A DNA stretch of 64,000 nt from Methanobacterium sp. (GTDB taxonomy: Archaea; Methanobacteriota; Methanobacteria; Methanobacteriales; Methanobacteriaceae): the NCBI RefSeq assembly GCF_038562635.1, contig NZ_JBCFBO010000001.1, positions 1 to 64,000 on the forward strand, given 5' to 3'. The position numbers were made by a program, and so were the translations under genes. Below are positions 9,658 through 18,836 of this stretch, one piece after another; within the stretch, counting starts at the first letter, position 1, and each line of letters begins with the position of its first letter. The notes under the pieces are model-generated. The model had not been told where the DNA came from and searched no databases. It was given only the letters and a program-made list of their open reading frames with translations.

Positions 9658-9694
9658 GTATTATTTGTGCAATACTAATAGTATTATATAATAC
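9658..9694 (+). promoter_or_regulatory. Two palindromic GTATTA-type sites upstream of the zinc-ribbon gene
   Basis: GTATTATTTGTGCAATAC at 9658-9675 and the perfect palindrome GTATTATATAATAC at 9681-9694 lie 40-75 bp before the next start codon. The second overlaps a likely TATA box. They look like operator sites for a dimeric regulator, but no such regulator can be named from the window. Confidence 0.45.
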
Positions 9695-9734
9695 GTTAAC
9701 AAATTTAACTAATGTATAATAGTAAGGTGTTTTG

Positions 9735-10343
9735 ATGTCATCAGACAGTAATAGGGGCAAGTCATTTGATCTAAATTTCTTTGAAAATTTAAAAAGATCA
9801 AATGAGGACCATGGATATTTAATATGTCATAAATGTTATGGATATTATCCTCTTAAAGAAAATGAATCACCAGATGATTTTTTAGAATGTGAATGTGGTA
9901 GTGATCTGGAATTTTATGAAGATATTGATGATTTTATAAAGATCAAAGATTCAAAAGACTTATACGGGGATAACTCCGGAACAGTGAACGGTAATTATGA
10001 TGAACTGCAAGAAATAGAAAATGCCATTAAAAGCAAATCTGAGAAGAGAAAAAAGTTTTTTGAAGAGTTATCAATGCGTATTAAAATGCAGGAAGACATA
10101 TTGGCTGAGATCAATTATGGAGAAAACGGACTATGGGATACACTTGAAGAAAAAAGTTTAGATGAAAGCATCATTGAAACTACTACTGTAAATATGGCTG
10201 TACAGGAAAATAATTTTTTATCACATGTTAAAAAGCAGCGGTCAAGGGCAGAACGTGCAGAAAGCCATTATTTTACAAAAATAAGTGCAACTTTATTTAT
10301 TATAACTGCTTTTGTGCTTTTATTTTTATATGCAACGACTTAA
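9735..10343 (+). CDS. Zinc-ribbon protein with C-terminal membrane anchor
   Basis: About 202 residues from ATG 9735, which follows AAGGTG; an in-frame TTG sits three bases upstream. A CHKCYGYYPL...CECG zinc ribbon spans roughly residues 31-56, with the ESPDDF spacer common in Methanobacteriales membrane proteins. A charged, probably coiled-coil middle (90-140) follows, and a single hydrophobic helix ends the protein (about 183-200), so the ribbon would be cytoplasmic and tail-anchored. The function is unknown. Two palindromes upstream suggest regulation. Confidence 0.8.
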   Translation: MSSDSNRGKSFDLNFFENLKRSNEDHGYLICHKCYGYYPLKENESPDDFLECECGSDLEFYEDIDDFIKIKDSKDLYGDNSGTVNGNYDELQEIENAIKSKSEKRKKFFEELSMRIKMQEDILAEINYGENGLWDTLEEKSLDESIIETTTVNMAVQENNFLSHVKKQRSRAERAESHYFTKISATLFIITAFVLLFLYATT

Positions 10344-10377
10344 AATCATGTTCTTTATTTTAAGTAATTATTTTAAC

Positions 10378-10567
10378 GCACATGTTCACAAAAACTTCGG
10401 TTTTGCAAGCCGCCGAAAATTCGTAGAATTTTCTGGGTATCAAAAATTCAAGGAATTTTTGAGCACCGCCGAAAAATCGTGGATTTTTAGGGCTGCAAAA
10501 TTAGAAATTTTGCAAGCTATCAAAAGATTTGTCAGCTGCGATTTTTACATGTCCTATGATCATGTGC
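10378..10567. repeat. Mini-hairpin cluster 2
   Basis: Begins 35 bp after the zinc-ribbon stop. Perfect hairpins lie at 10415-10422/10426-10433 (8 bp, loop GTA), 10441-10449/10453-10461 (9 bp, loop AAG), 10472-10478/10482-10488 (7 bp, loop GTG) and 10495-10502/10506-10513 (8 bp, loop AGA). Linkers are GC-rich (GCCGCC, CACCGCC, GGCT). GCACATG at 10378 and CATGTGC at 10561 could close the unit. The frame stays open across the cluster (10312-10605), but that is most likely a by-product of the repeats. Confidence 0.85.
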
Positions 10568-10761
10568 ACAGTTCATGCTTTATGTTAAATTATAATATCA
10601 ATTAATTATATGAAATTATATTTGGAAGAGTGTAATTTACTTAACCATATGACCCATAAAAATTCAAAGTAACATCTGCACAACTATTTAGACATGAGCG
10701 TAGTTAAAATTTAGAAAAGGGATGAAAACCCCATAACTGATATAAAAACTAAAAAAAAGTT

Positions 10762-12015
10762 TTAAACTTTTATTGCTTTTTCTACAGCTTCCAGTGTTTT
10801 TTGAATATCTTCATTATCATGCATGGATGATATGAAACAGCATTCAAACTGTGATGGTGGAATGAAAACTCCATTTTTAAGTAAAGTCTGGAAATACTGG
10901 TTGAACTTTTCAGTATCTGCAGATTTAGCACTGATATAATCATATACTTCTTTATCTGTAAAGTATAACTGGAACATGGAGCTTAAACCAGATATTTTAA
11001 AGTTCAAATTATTATCAGAGAGTATATCTTGAATTCCAGTTCTTATCATCTTTCCTTTTCTTTTTGATTCTGCATAAAAATTATCATTAAGCTGGTTTAA
11101 CATTGCAAGTCCTGCAGTAATTGACACTGGATTTCCATTAAATGTCCCTGCCTGATAAACAGTGCCCGCTGGAGCTATCATTTCCATAATCTCTTTTTTA
11201 CCTGCTAAAGCACCGATAGGGAATCCTCCACCAAGAATTTTACCGAAAGTTACAAGATCTGGAGTTACACCAAAATATTCTTGAGCTCCACCTTCAGCTA
11301 TCCTAAAACCAGTGATAACTTCATCAAATATTAAGATAATATTATTTTGGCCTGTCATTTCACGTAAAAATTTTAAATAGTCTTCTTTTGGGGGAATAAA
11401 ACCCACATTTCCCATTATAGGTTCTACAATTATGGCTGCAATGTCATTTTTTTCTCTTTCTATTAAATCTACCACAGCTTCTTTATCGTTAAAAGGTATT
11501 AGAACTGTATTTTTTGTTGTATCTTCTGGCACACCTGGCGAATCTGGTAATCCAGCAGCTCCAGAACCTGATTTAACGAGAACGTAATCATGTGCTCCAT
11601 GATAAGATCCTTCAAATTTAATGATCTTTTTTTTACTGGTAGCTGCTCTTGCGAGTCTTATTGCGCTCATTGTTGCTTCTGTACCTGAATTTACAAACCG
11701 AACCATTTCGGCACATGGTACTTTTTTAATTACAAGTTTTGCAAGCTTAATTTCATTTTCTGTAGGAACACCATATGCTGAACCAATTTTAAGCTGTTCT
11801 GCAACTTTGCCAATTATTTTTTCGTTGGCATGACCTAAAACGAGAGGCCCATATGCGAGGCAGTAATCTATATATGAATTTCCATCAACATCTATTATTT
11901 TTGAACCTTTTGCTTCTTTTGCAAAGAATGGATATGGTTTATAAGCTCTAACAGGAGAATTTACTCCTCCTGGGAGATAATTTTGGGCTTCTTTGAATAA
12001 TTCTTCAGATTTCAT
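10762..12015 (-). CDS. hemL: Glutamate-1-semialdehyde 2,1-aminomutase
   Basis: A PLP enzyme that turns glutamate-1-semialdehyde into 5-aminolevulinate, the first dedicated tetrapyrrole precursor for F430, cobamides and siroheme. The 417 residues match the family from PGGVNSPVRAY through NSGTEATMSAIR, the PLP-contacting DEVITGFR and the Schiff-base Lys259 in VTFGKILGGGFPIGA. Length is normal. AAGGAG precedes the ATG. It lies 84 bp downstream of cbiC on the same strand, probably co-transcribed, which groups an early and a late tetrapyrrole step. Confidence 0.96.
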   Translation of the reverse strand: MKSEELFKEAQNYLPGGVNSPVRAYKPYPFFAKEAKGSKIIDVDGNSYIDYCLAYGPLVLGHANEKIIGKVAEQLKIGSAYGVPTENEIKLAKLVIKKVPCAEMVRFVNSGTEATMSAIRLARAATSKKKIIKFEGSYHGAHDYVLVKSGSGAAGLPDSPGVPEDTTKNTVLIPFNDKEAVVDLIEREKNDIAAIIVEPIMGNVGFIPPKEDYLKFLREMTGQNNIILIFDEVITGFRIAEGGAQEYFGVTPDLVTFGKILGGGFPIGALAGKKEIMEMIAPAGTVYQAGTFNGNPVSITAGLAMLNQLNDNFYAESKRKGKMIRTGIQDILSDNNLNFKISGLSSMFQLYFTDKEVYDYISAKSADTEKFNQYFQTLLKNGVFIPPSQFECCFISSMHDNEDIQKTLEAVEKAIKV

Positions 12016-12099
12016 ATTTTTAACTCCTTATCTTGTTAGCTAATGGGGTAAGTTTGAAATAATTAAATGTAATTTAGTTATGGGTTTACGTATGGTGTA

Positions 12100-12858
12100 C
12101 TATTTAACTAATTTTTCAAGTCCAATAAGTGAATTTGCAATGGCCACTGCAACTGGGGTCCCGCCTTTTGGTCCTTTGGTTATAATATGAGGTATTTTAG
12201 TTTTTGCAAGTACTTCTTTAGATTCTGCAGCACCGACAAATCCAACTGGGACCCCTGCAATGGATCTAGCTTTCATACCTTCATTTTCAACCAGATTTAT
12301 AGCTTCAAAAAGTGCTGTGGGAGCGTTTCCAATTACAATAATTCCATCAAAACCCTCTTCCTGTGCAACGCGCATTGCAGCGGCTGCTCGAGTTATCTGT
12401 TCTTCTTTTGCAAGTTTAATGGCATCTTCATGGCTGATATAGCACTTTATTTCACCTTCATATTTATTTATTCCAACTTTGACCATATTTATGTCTGTAA
12501 GAATATCTTTCCTGGCTTTAATTGCTTTTATACTTTCATCTACAAAATTAGAAGATACTCTGCTGATATCTGCATATTCAGGATCTGCTGTGGAGTGAAC
12601 TATTCTCTCAACTATCCTTTGCTCGGCTGGAGAAAGATCTTTTATTTTATCTGCAATTAATGATCTTACTATTTCTCTACTTTTAGAGGCTATATCATAG
12701 CCCTGTTTTGTTGATGCACCCATGAAAATAGAATCGTTACCCATTTTTTCACATCTTAGATTTTTGATTTTAATTGTTACTATATTTAAAGAAGACATAG
12801 GATATAAATCTGCAATATCTGATTCAATATTTCTTATGCTCATGTCTGACACGCGCAT
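12100..12858 (-). CDS. cbiC: Cobalt-precorrin-8 methylmutase
   Basis: Moves a methyl group from C-11 to C-12 of the corrin ring, giving cobyrinate in the anaerobic cobalamin route. The signature RIVHSTADPEYA holds the catalytic His, here residue 88 instead of about 43 in short family members, so this version has some 45 extra N-terminal residues. GNAPTALFEAI and GVPVGFVGAAESK are the substrate-binding motifs. The start at 12858 lacks a clear ribosome site; ATG 12843 (MSIRNIES) is an alternative that keeps most of the extension. It precedes hemL in the same direction. Confidence 0.93.
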   Translation of the reverse strand: MRVSDMSIRNIESDIADLYPMSSLNIVTIKIKNLRCEKMGNDSIFMGASTKQGYDIASKSREIVRSLIADKIKDLSPAEQRIVERIVHSTADPEYADISRVSSNFVDESIKAIKARKDILTDINMVKVGINKYEGEIKCYISHEDAIKLAKEEQITRAAAAMRVAQEEGFDGIIVIGNAPTALFEAINLVENEGMKARSIAGVPVGFVGAAESKEVLAKTKIPHIITKGPKGGTPVAVAIANSLIGLEKLVK

Positions 12859-13210
12859 GAATTATACATGTTAAATTGTAAGTTTATAATGAATTATCTT
12901 TAAATATATAATTCAACCATATCGCATGAAAATTACATTATTTTATAATTACATTATTTTGCACAACTTCTGCACATGATCGTTTCTCAATTTTTAATTG
13001 GTGATGAGAATTTATATTTTTTTGCTGTTTGCATCTGGGTTGTACATAGTCTCAATTTCTGATTTTGATATTTTGAATTTTATTTATAGTTTAATTTCCA
13101 ATTTTTTTTTAGGGGTTAATTGTTATAACACTGTCAACAGTGAATTATGCAAGACATCCCTCTTGATTTGATGATTTTACACAAAGTTTTTATAATATAA
13201 ATATATAATA
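12859..13210. other. Divergent intergenic region cbiC / marR
   Basis: About 350 bp that should contain the cbiC-hemL promoter on the minus strand and the marR promoter on the plus strand. An A/T-rich stretch at about 13189-13210 directly before the MarR palindrome is a plausible marR TATA box. No gene or repeat is seen. Confidence 0.4.
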
Positions 13211-13224
13211 GTTGCCTAAGCAAC
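13211..13224 (+). promoter_or_regulatory. Palindromic operator upstream of marR
   Basis: GTTGCCTAAGCAAC is an inverted repeat (GTTGC, CTAA spacer, GCAAC) immediately after a TATA-like stretch and about 17 bp before the marR start. A closely related palindrome precedes the neighbouring transporter gene at 13731. A site after the TATA box fits repression, so MarR autoregulation is the simplest reading. Confidence 0.7.
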
Positions 13225-13240
13225 GATTATGAGGTATTTC

Positions 13241-13696
13241 ATGGAAAAAAATGAATTAATTGATCTGGATGACTTTTTGATCTACCAGATCTATGGATCT
13301 GCGCGTTTGTTACGATTTCAACTTCAAAAGTTGTTAGATGAGAACGAACCTAATTTCACACCAGAACAGGCATTTTTACTCTATAAATTGTATATGAATG
13401 ATGGCCAATCACAGAGACAGCTTGCAGACAAAATTCTCAATGATTATCCCAATATAACCCGCCTTATTGACAAGCTGGAAAAGAAGGGATATGTACGCCG
13501 AGAAGTCGATGAGAATGACCGCAGGATCTTTAAAGTTTACATGTCCGAGGAGGGTAAATCTCGTTTTAATAGTTTTATTCCTTTGATAATGCATCAAAGA
13601 GGAAAGTTACTGGAGAATGTCAGTTCTTATGAAGAAAAAATAGTTAAAGATGTATTAAAGCGTATAGAACAAAATGTACAGAAATATTCTTTATAA
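13241..13696 (+). CDS. MarR-family transcriptional regulator
   Basis: About 151 residues from ATG 13241, which has GAGGT upstream; an earlier in-frame ATG at 13229 has no ribosome site. The winged-helix core is clear: TPEQAFLLYKLY, SQRQLADKILNDYPNITRLIDKLEKKGYVRRE (recognition helix), then DENDRRIFKVYMSEEGK as the wing. N- and C-terminal helices form the dimer interface. MarR proteins usually repress neighbouring export genes and release DNA on binding a small molecule. The two matching palindromes, before this gene and before the next, support control of the YhgE/Pip-like gene and itself. Confidence 0.92.
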   Translation: MEKNELIDLDDFLIYQIYGSARLLRFQLQKLLDENEPNFTPEQAFLLYKLYMNDGQSQRQLADKILNDYPNITRLIDKLEKKGYVRREVDENDRRIFKVYMSEEGKSRFNSFIPLIMHQRGKLLENVSSYEEKIVKDVLKRIEQNVQKYSL

Positions 13697-13730
13697 TTTT
13701 TGTAGTTTTCCAGTTTAAATTTATTTTTTA

Positions 13731-13750
13731 ATAGTTGCTTAAGTAACTAT
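13731..13750 (+). promoter_or_regulatory. Palindromic operator upstream of the YhgE/Pip-like gene
   Basis: ATAGTTGCTTAAGTAACTAT is a 20-bp palindrome broken at one base pair. It shares the ATAGTTGC-TAAG-AAC core with the site at 13211, so the same MarR protein probably binds both. Confidence 0.7.
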
Positions 13751-13836
13751 TATTAAAGCAATTATTGCTGGAGTAATTAAATGAAAATATTTAGTAAAAA
13801 CTGTGAAAAAGTATATAAACTGTTTAGGTGGTTTTA

Positions 13837-15738
13837 ATGATAAAAGAAGCAATTAAAATATTTAAAAAGGATATTAAAACGATTAAACAACTCCCACTAC
13901 TTATAATCTTTTTGATAGTGATTATCTGTTTACCTTCACTGTATATTCTGTTTACTATTCCTTCTGCTTGGGATCCATATTCTCAAACCTCAAATATGGA
14001 GGTTGCTGTAGTTAATGATGATACCGGTTATAGTACTAATGGAACACGTTATGATATTGGAAACATGTTAGTTGATGAATTAAAAAATAATACCAATTTT
14101 AGCTGGCAGTTTGTTGATAAGGAAACAGCGTTAGATGGCGTTAAAAATGGAAAATATTATGCAGCTTTGATAATGCCTGGTAATTTCAGTGAAGATTTAC
14201 TTTCCATTGAAACAACAACTCCTCAACAGGCTAAAATACAGTATATAGACAATGAAAAATTGAGTCCTATTGCAACAAGACTTACTAGTGCTGGGGCTAA
14301 TGAGATACAAACTAAAATTAATGATGAAATAGTTAAAACCATTGATGGAATTATTTTTGGTAAGCTCAGCGATGTAGGGGAAGTGGCTAAAGAAAATAAA
14401 GCACAATTCATTAAGTTAAGATCATTTGTAAATGAGTTAAATGGAAAGATAGACATTATAGATTCGTCAATATCAGAAGTAAATTCAGATATGGGCACAG
14501 TACAGAAAATATGGCCTAAAGTTAGTGCTGCACTGCCTGAAATACAAAAATATTCCAATTATGCCAGAAAAAATTATGATTCTTTATACAATCAAATTTT
14601 ATTTGATCCACAGAAATCTTTAACTAAAGTCCAGGACATGGAATCACAGGTCGGCACAACCATAACAGGTCTCAAATATGTTGATGCGATTTTAACAAGT
14701 TTATACAATGCAACAGGAGACTCTCAGCTAGAATCTGTCATTACACAAATTGAAACTAATATCAACTATGCAAATCAAGTTCTTGCAGTTTTAAAAAATA
14801 TAGAAACTAATATAAAAGATGGTAAAAACCCGGGAGGAAAATTAACAGAGCTAAAATCTTTAATTGACCAGATGGATGATGGTGTAAATACCCTCGCAGC
14901 AAACAAAGCCAGCATAAGCCATAAAATTAACAAAGCTGCGGCCACATTAAATATGGTTAATTCAAAATGGCCTACAATTAAAAGTGCCATACCTATAGCT
15001 ACAGCTAAGCTTAATTCGATAAATGAAGAGGACATAGATAAATTAATAGCATTCTCAGATACTAACCATGGTGATGTTAAAAATTACTTTGAAAGCCCAG
15101 TAGAATTAAATAAAGAAAGCATGTATCCTGTGAATAATTATGGGTCTAGTCTTGCTCCATTTTATATTGCTTTATCGCTATGGATAGGGGGCCTTATAGC
15201 TATAGCTATGGTAGCTGTGCGTGTGAAATCAAATATATATTCTGTTAGGGCTGCTTATTTGGGAAGAATGAATTTATTTTTAGTAATAGGCGTATTTCAG
15301 TCATTATTAATAGCATTGGGTGTATTGCTTTTAAATGTACAAAATTCATCAGCAGCACTAATGACATTAACCATATTGATCATAGGCATGTGCTTTATGA
15401 TAATCATGTATTCTGTGGTTTCAATCTTTGGAAGTCTTGGGAAAGTAATAGCAGTTTTACTGTTGATTTTGCAAATTGCCTCGTCAGGAGGAATTTATCC
15501 TGCAGAACTCCAATCCACGTTTTTCCAGGTTATACAGCCATATTTGCCCATGACATATGCTATTAGAACTCTCAGGGAAGTGGTAGCTGGAGTTTTATGG
15601 AACAGTTACTGGTACAATTTAGGGGTATTAATTATATCCACAAGCATTATCTTAGTGCTAGCATTGCTAATTACAGGAAAAATAAAAAATTCACAAGATC
15701 TAGAAGAAAAATTAAAGGACAGTGGTTTAGTTGGATAA
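13837..15738 (+). CDS. YhgE/Pip-like membrane protein (ABC-2 permease fold)
   Basis: About 633 residues. One membrane helix near the N-terminus (about 20-42), a large outside region (to about 430) with YhgE/Pip features (VAVVNDDTGYSTNG, KNGKYYAALIMPGNFSEDL) and a long coiled-coil-like helical part, then five or six C-terminal helices of the ABC-2 type, including the SGGIYPAELQSTFFQVIQPYLPMTYAI region typical of the family. Bacterial relatives include phage receptors and exporters. ATG 13837 follows AGGTGG. It is paired with marR and a matching operator, so it is probably an inducible export or envelope-stress protein. No ATPase gene is adjacent. Confidence 0.85.
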   Translation: MIKEAIKIFKKDIKTIKQLPLLIIFLIVIICLPSLYILFTIPSAWDPYSQTSNMEVAVVNDDTGYSTNGTRYDIGNMLVDELKNNTNFSWQFVDKETALDGVKNGKYYAALIMPGNFSEDLLSIETTTPQQAKIQYIDNEKLSPIATRLTSAGANEIQTKINDEIVKTIDGIIFGKLSDVGEVAKENKAQFIKLRSFVNELNGKIDIIDSSISEVNSDMGTVQKIWPKVSAALPEIQKYSNYARKNYDSLYNQILFDPQKSLTKVQDMESQVGTTITGLKYVDAILTSLYNATGDSQLESVITQIETNINYANQVLAVLKNIETNIKDGKNPGGKLTELKSLIDQMDDGVNTLAANKASISHKINKAAATLNMVNSKWPTIKSAIPIATAKLNSINEEDIDKLIAFSDTNHGDVKNYFESPVELNKESMYPVNNYGSSLAPFYIALSLWIGGLIAIAMVAVRVKSNIYSVRAAYLGRMNLFLVIGVFQSLLIALGVLLLNVQNSSAALMTLTILIIGMCFMIIMYSVVSIFGSLGKVIAVLLLILQIASSGGIYPAELQSTFFQVIQPYLPMTYAIRTLREVVAGVLWNSYWYNLGVLIISTSIILVLALLITGKIKNSQDLEEKLKDSGLVG

Positions 15739-16037
15739 TTCGTAAATATTTAGTTATCTATTGCAGGATAATCCTGCTCTATTTTTTATTAAAATAGATG
15801 TTTTACCTTGGACATTAAAGGGGATACGCTTAATGTCCAATGAAAACAATCTTAATGCAAATTAAATAGTGATTTTATACTTATTTATAATTTCATTTTT
15901 GTGATTGTGTGTTTTTATGCATATTTTATACATAAAAAAGCTTAAAATTATAAGTCACGTAAATAGGTCTGATAATTGAATTTAAGAAATAAAAACAAAA
16001 ATATCTATTATTTTAAAAAATAAAAAGGAAAAAGGCA

Positions 16038-17519
16038 TCATGCCCCTGTCATAAATCTTAATGTATATCCTGCAGATAAATTGTTACCTGCACTGTCTTT
16101 TACAGCTGATGCTGGAATATAGATCTGGTACACATTATGAGCATATCTATTTAAATCCATTTTGATGGAAAGCGTGTTACCACTTATAGATTTGCTGATT
16201 ACAACTGTTTTTCCATTATTCATGTTTTTCATGTAAATTTTAGACCAGTTAACATTTGATTTAATGTTTTCACTGAATTTGATAGTGATAGTAGTTGTCC
16301 TTGAAACTCCAGTAGCACCATTTTGGGGAGTGCTTGAAGTTACTTTTGGAGCTGTTGTATCATGTGTTGTGTTTCCAGTTGATGCACTTCCAACTTTAGT
16401 GTCTAACGCGTTTATAAATGCGTTTGCATCACTGTTTTTCTTAGCTGTTGAATCACTCATGTAAGTTTCATAGATTATGGTAGGTATTCCTTTATTTGCG
16501 ATAGGCACTGTAACGTACTGTGTACTTGTTGGATTTGGTGGGCTGTATGTCAATAAAAATGGCATAGCACTGATTATCTGGTTAGCATAGGTTTTAGTTA
16601 TAGCAGTACTTGAAATTGGATATAAAAATCTGTAGTATTCATATCCACTATCTGCACCGTGATTTTCGTGAACATCTACCACTAACATTGGATTTTCTTT
16701 AGAAACAGCAGGTACCACGAATTTCTGGGCTAATAACTGTCCATTCATTCTTCCTTTGCTGTAATCATCTGCATCCTGGGTTACATGAACCTTGTAGATG
16801 ACATACCTTTTACTGAGAGTCGCTGATTTACTTGCCAGAGCATTTGCAACAGCGGTATGAATTCCATTTTCCTGGGGATGTACACCTACTATGATTACTA
16901 TGGTTTTATTTGAACTTAGATTCCCGTAAACTTCTTTTTCAACATAACCATAGCTTGTACTGCCTATTACATTTGCGCCATTTGGTGTACTAATTGTTGA
17001 CCATGAATTTACTGAAACGTAGTTTGGTAGCACTTTATTTGTTTTGTAGTAGTTAAGTACCTTTGAATACATATAAACCATAGATTCGAAGCTTATGGTG
17101 TCTCCAGTACTGGTTTGTGTGGCGTAATTAGGTGCTCGTCCATTGGAATCCATGTAAGACTTAACGCGGTTTGCAATATCTAGATATTCTGCTTTAGTGA
17201 TATTTCTGCTTGTAATGTTTTCTGATGGAGCAGTTGCGTTACCATAGTCTTTAAGGGTAATTGTTGCATTGGACTTATTATTGTTGATATTTGACACTGC
17301 TGTAGTTGAAAGTTCTAAGAATTGCTGCATGTTCACCTGTTTTCCAGATACATTTACAGTACTTGGAAGTGTGTGATTTGTTTCTACGTATGATTTCACT
17401 GCAGTCGATGCATTAATGACCTGATCTGTTGTGACGTTTGTAGAATTTGCTGCAGATATGTTGCTGATACTTAAAAAAAGTGCCATAGCAAATACTGCTA
17501 CAAAGAACAATTTCCGCAT
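16038..17519 (-). CDS. Secreted pseudomurein-binding metallopeptidase with Ig-like domain
   Basis: A 493-residue exported protein. The signal peptide is residues 1-24. Two pseudomurein-binding repeats follow (about 30-70 and 108-165; NASTAVKSYVETNHTLPSTV is a clear copy). A zinc-carboxypeptidase-like (M14) domain spans about 200-375: the HPQE pair in VGVHPQENGIH, the third ligand in VVDVHENHGAD, and a candidate Glu in IIYETYMSDS. The C-terminus is a Big_5-type Ig-like domain (TAPKVTSSTPQNGATGV). It probably trims peptide cross-links of the pseudomurein wall. Unlike PeiW/PeiP it has no cysteine-protease motif. A mini-hairpin element lies in its leader. Confidence 0.85.
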   Translation of the reverse strand: MRKLFFVAVFAMALFLSISNISAANSTNVTTDQVINASTAVKSYVETNHTLPSTVNVSGKQVNMQQFLELSTTAVSNINNNKSNATITLKDYGNATAPSENITSRNITKAEYLDIANRVKSYMDSNGRAPNYATQTSTGDTISFESMVYMYSKVLNYYKTNKVLPNYVSVNSWSTISTPNGANVIGSTSYGYVEKEVYGNLSSNKTIVIIVGVHPQENGIHTAVANALASKSATLSKRYVIYKVHVTQDADDYSKGRMNGQLLAQKFVVPAVSKENPMLVVDVHENHGADSGYEYYRFLYPISSTAITKTYANQIISAMPFLLTYSPPNPTSTQYVTVPIANKGIPTIIYETYMSDSTAKKNSDANAFINALDTKVGSASTGNTTHDTTAPKVTSSTPQNGATGVSRTTTITIKFSENIKSNVNWSKIYMKNMNNGKTVVISKSISGNTLSIKMDLNRYAHNVYQIYIPASAVKDSAGNNLSAGYTLRFMTGA

Positions 17520-17525
17520 TTTTCC

Positions 17526-17590
17526 GCCTCCGAAAAATTTTCTATTTTTTGGGGTTCAGAAAATTTCGAAAGAAATTTTCTTCAACCTCC
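17526..17590 (-). repeat. Mini-hairpin element 3, between two ribosome sites
   Basis: On the minus strand, reading toward the peptidase gene, a distal AAGGAGGT (about 17585-17592) is followed by a hairpin with 10-bp arms (17558-17567/17572-17581, loop GAAA). Next come CCCCAAAAAATAGAAAATTT and a second GGAGG just before the ATG. The tail and the duplicated GGAGG match the element before the FmdE-like gene at 42966-43132, so both look like insertions into a ribosome-binding region. Confidence 0.75.
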
Positions 17591-18750
17591 TTATTAATCT
17601 AAATAAAATTTAAATTAAATCTAATCAACGGTTTTTAATTTAAAAATTATTTACAGATCAGGATAGTTATCTATATCTTATAAATGATTTGGTTTTAAAT
17701 CAAAAATAAAGAAATTAAATAACGGATTTTATCATTTGAAACATTCTAATTGAGTTTTATTGGCATATATTCCTGTTAGCATTTCCTTATTACTAACCAG
17801 ACCATTTTAAATAATTTTTGATGATGTTTAAAAATTGATTAGCTTTTTTAAAAATCTTTAATTTTTTATATGGACTTAAAATTATTTGATAGATAATTTG
17901 AGCTTAAAATTTAAAATATAAAGTTAATAAATGTTTTTTTATATTTTAATTAGTTAAATTAAAATAAAGAACAAGATTTAAAAGGTTATATTTAATTAAT
18001 TTTATTTTTTAGTGGACTAGAGAAAATTTTACCTTGTATAAATAGAATTATGAAGTTATTTATGAATTAATATTATTTAATTAAATCTTAATTAATTATT
18101 AAAAGTGTATTATGATATTAAAATTAAAATAAATTTATTACAAATAAAGAAAATAGCATAACTACCTTTTATGGAAATATTTAAATAAATAAAGCTCCTT
18201 AAACTTTATAGATATTATAAATAGAATTTACCACGTGAATATAGAGATCATTAAATCAAAAATATTAATACTTGGTTAAAACACAGTGTTCATATTCAGG
18301 CTTATCATGCTACTAATAAAATAATTGCTTTTATAATGAAAATGTATATGTAATAAAAGCAGTACAACAAAAATAGGTGAAATTAACTTGTGAGAAGTCT
18401 TAAACTTGCTTAATATCATATTCGTGAAATAGAAATAGAATAAATTATCGTATATTTGCTGGATTTAAAAAACAGAACGTTTATGAAGATATTATTTTTA
18501 AACTTTTTTTAGAAATATATTTAAGGTTTAAAATAATAAATAATGTAAAATTCAACTAATTGAAAACGCAATATGATCGCTTTATAATAATTAGGTGAGT
18601 TTTATAATAAAGCGAAAAGGTAGATACAATAAATTCAAGTTATAAAAGAAAAGTTACAAATCTATTAAAATGTAATATTTAAAATGAAGGCAGCTAAAAC
18701 TTTAAACTCTTTTTAATAAATTTTAATTTCATAATCAATAAAATAAAAAA
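17591..18750. other. Long AT-rich intergenic region
   Basis: About 1.16 kb without a convincing gene on either strand. It holds the divergent promoter of the peptidase at its left end and is otherwise A/T-rich with many stops. No RNA-like GC island or repeat is seen until the tandem repeat at 18751. Confidence 0.5.
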
Positions 18751-18828
18751 ATTCCGTAAGGATACAATTGTGTAATAGAAATATAAAGATTCCGTAAGGA
18801 TACAATGTGTAATAGAATGTGTAATAGG
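18751..18828 (+). repeat. 38-bp tandem repeat in the acyl-CoA synthetase leader
   Basis: ATTCCGTAAGGATACAAT begins at 18751 and again at 18789, each followed by TGTGTAATAGAA with one base of difference. A third partial TGTGTAATAG lies at 18819-18828. Each unit contains TCC-GTAA-GGA, able to form a tiny hairpin. The array ends 8 bp before the start codon and could be a repeated regulator site or an untranslated leader element. Confidence 0.7.
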
Positions 18829-18836
18829 TGATAGAC

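Noticed and set aside
10312..10605. Open frame of 97 codons across hairpin cluster 2
   Set aside because: It overlaps the end of the zinc-ribbon gene, has no ribosome site, and consists mostly of inverted repeats, whose translation gives a meaningless repeated pattern.
12187..12660. 157-codon plus-strand frame opposite cbiC
   Set aside because: Shadow of the well-supported cbiC gene; its Phe/Cys/Tyr-rich composition reflects the complementary strand.
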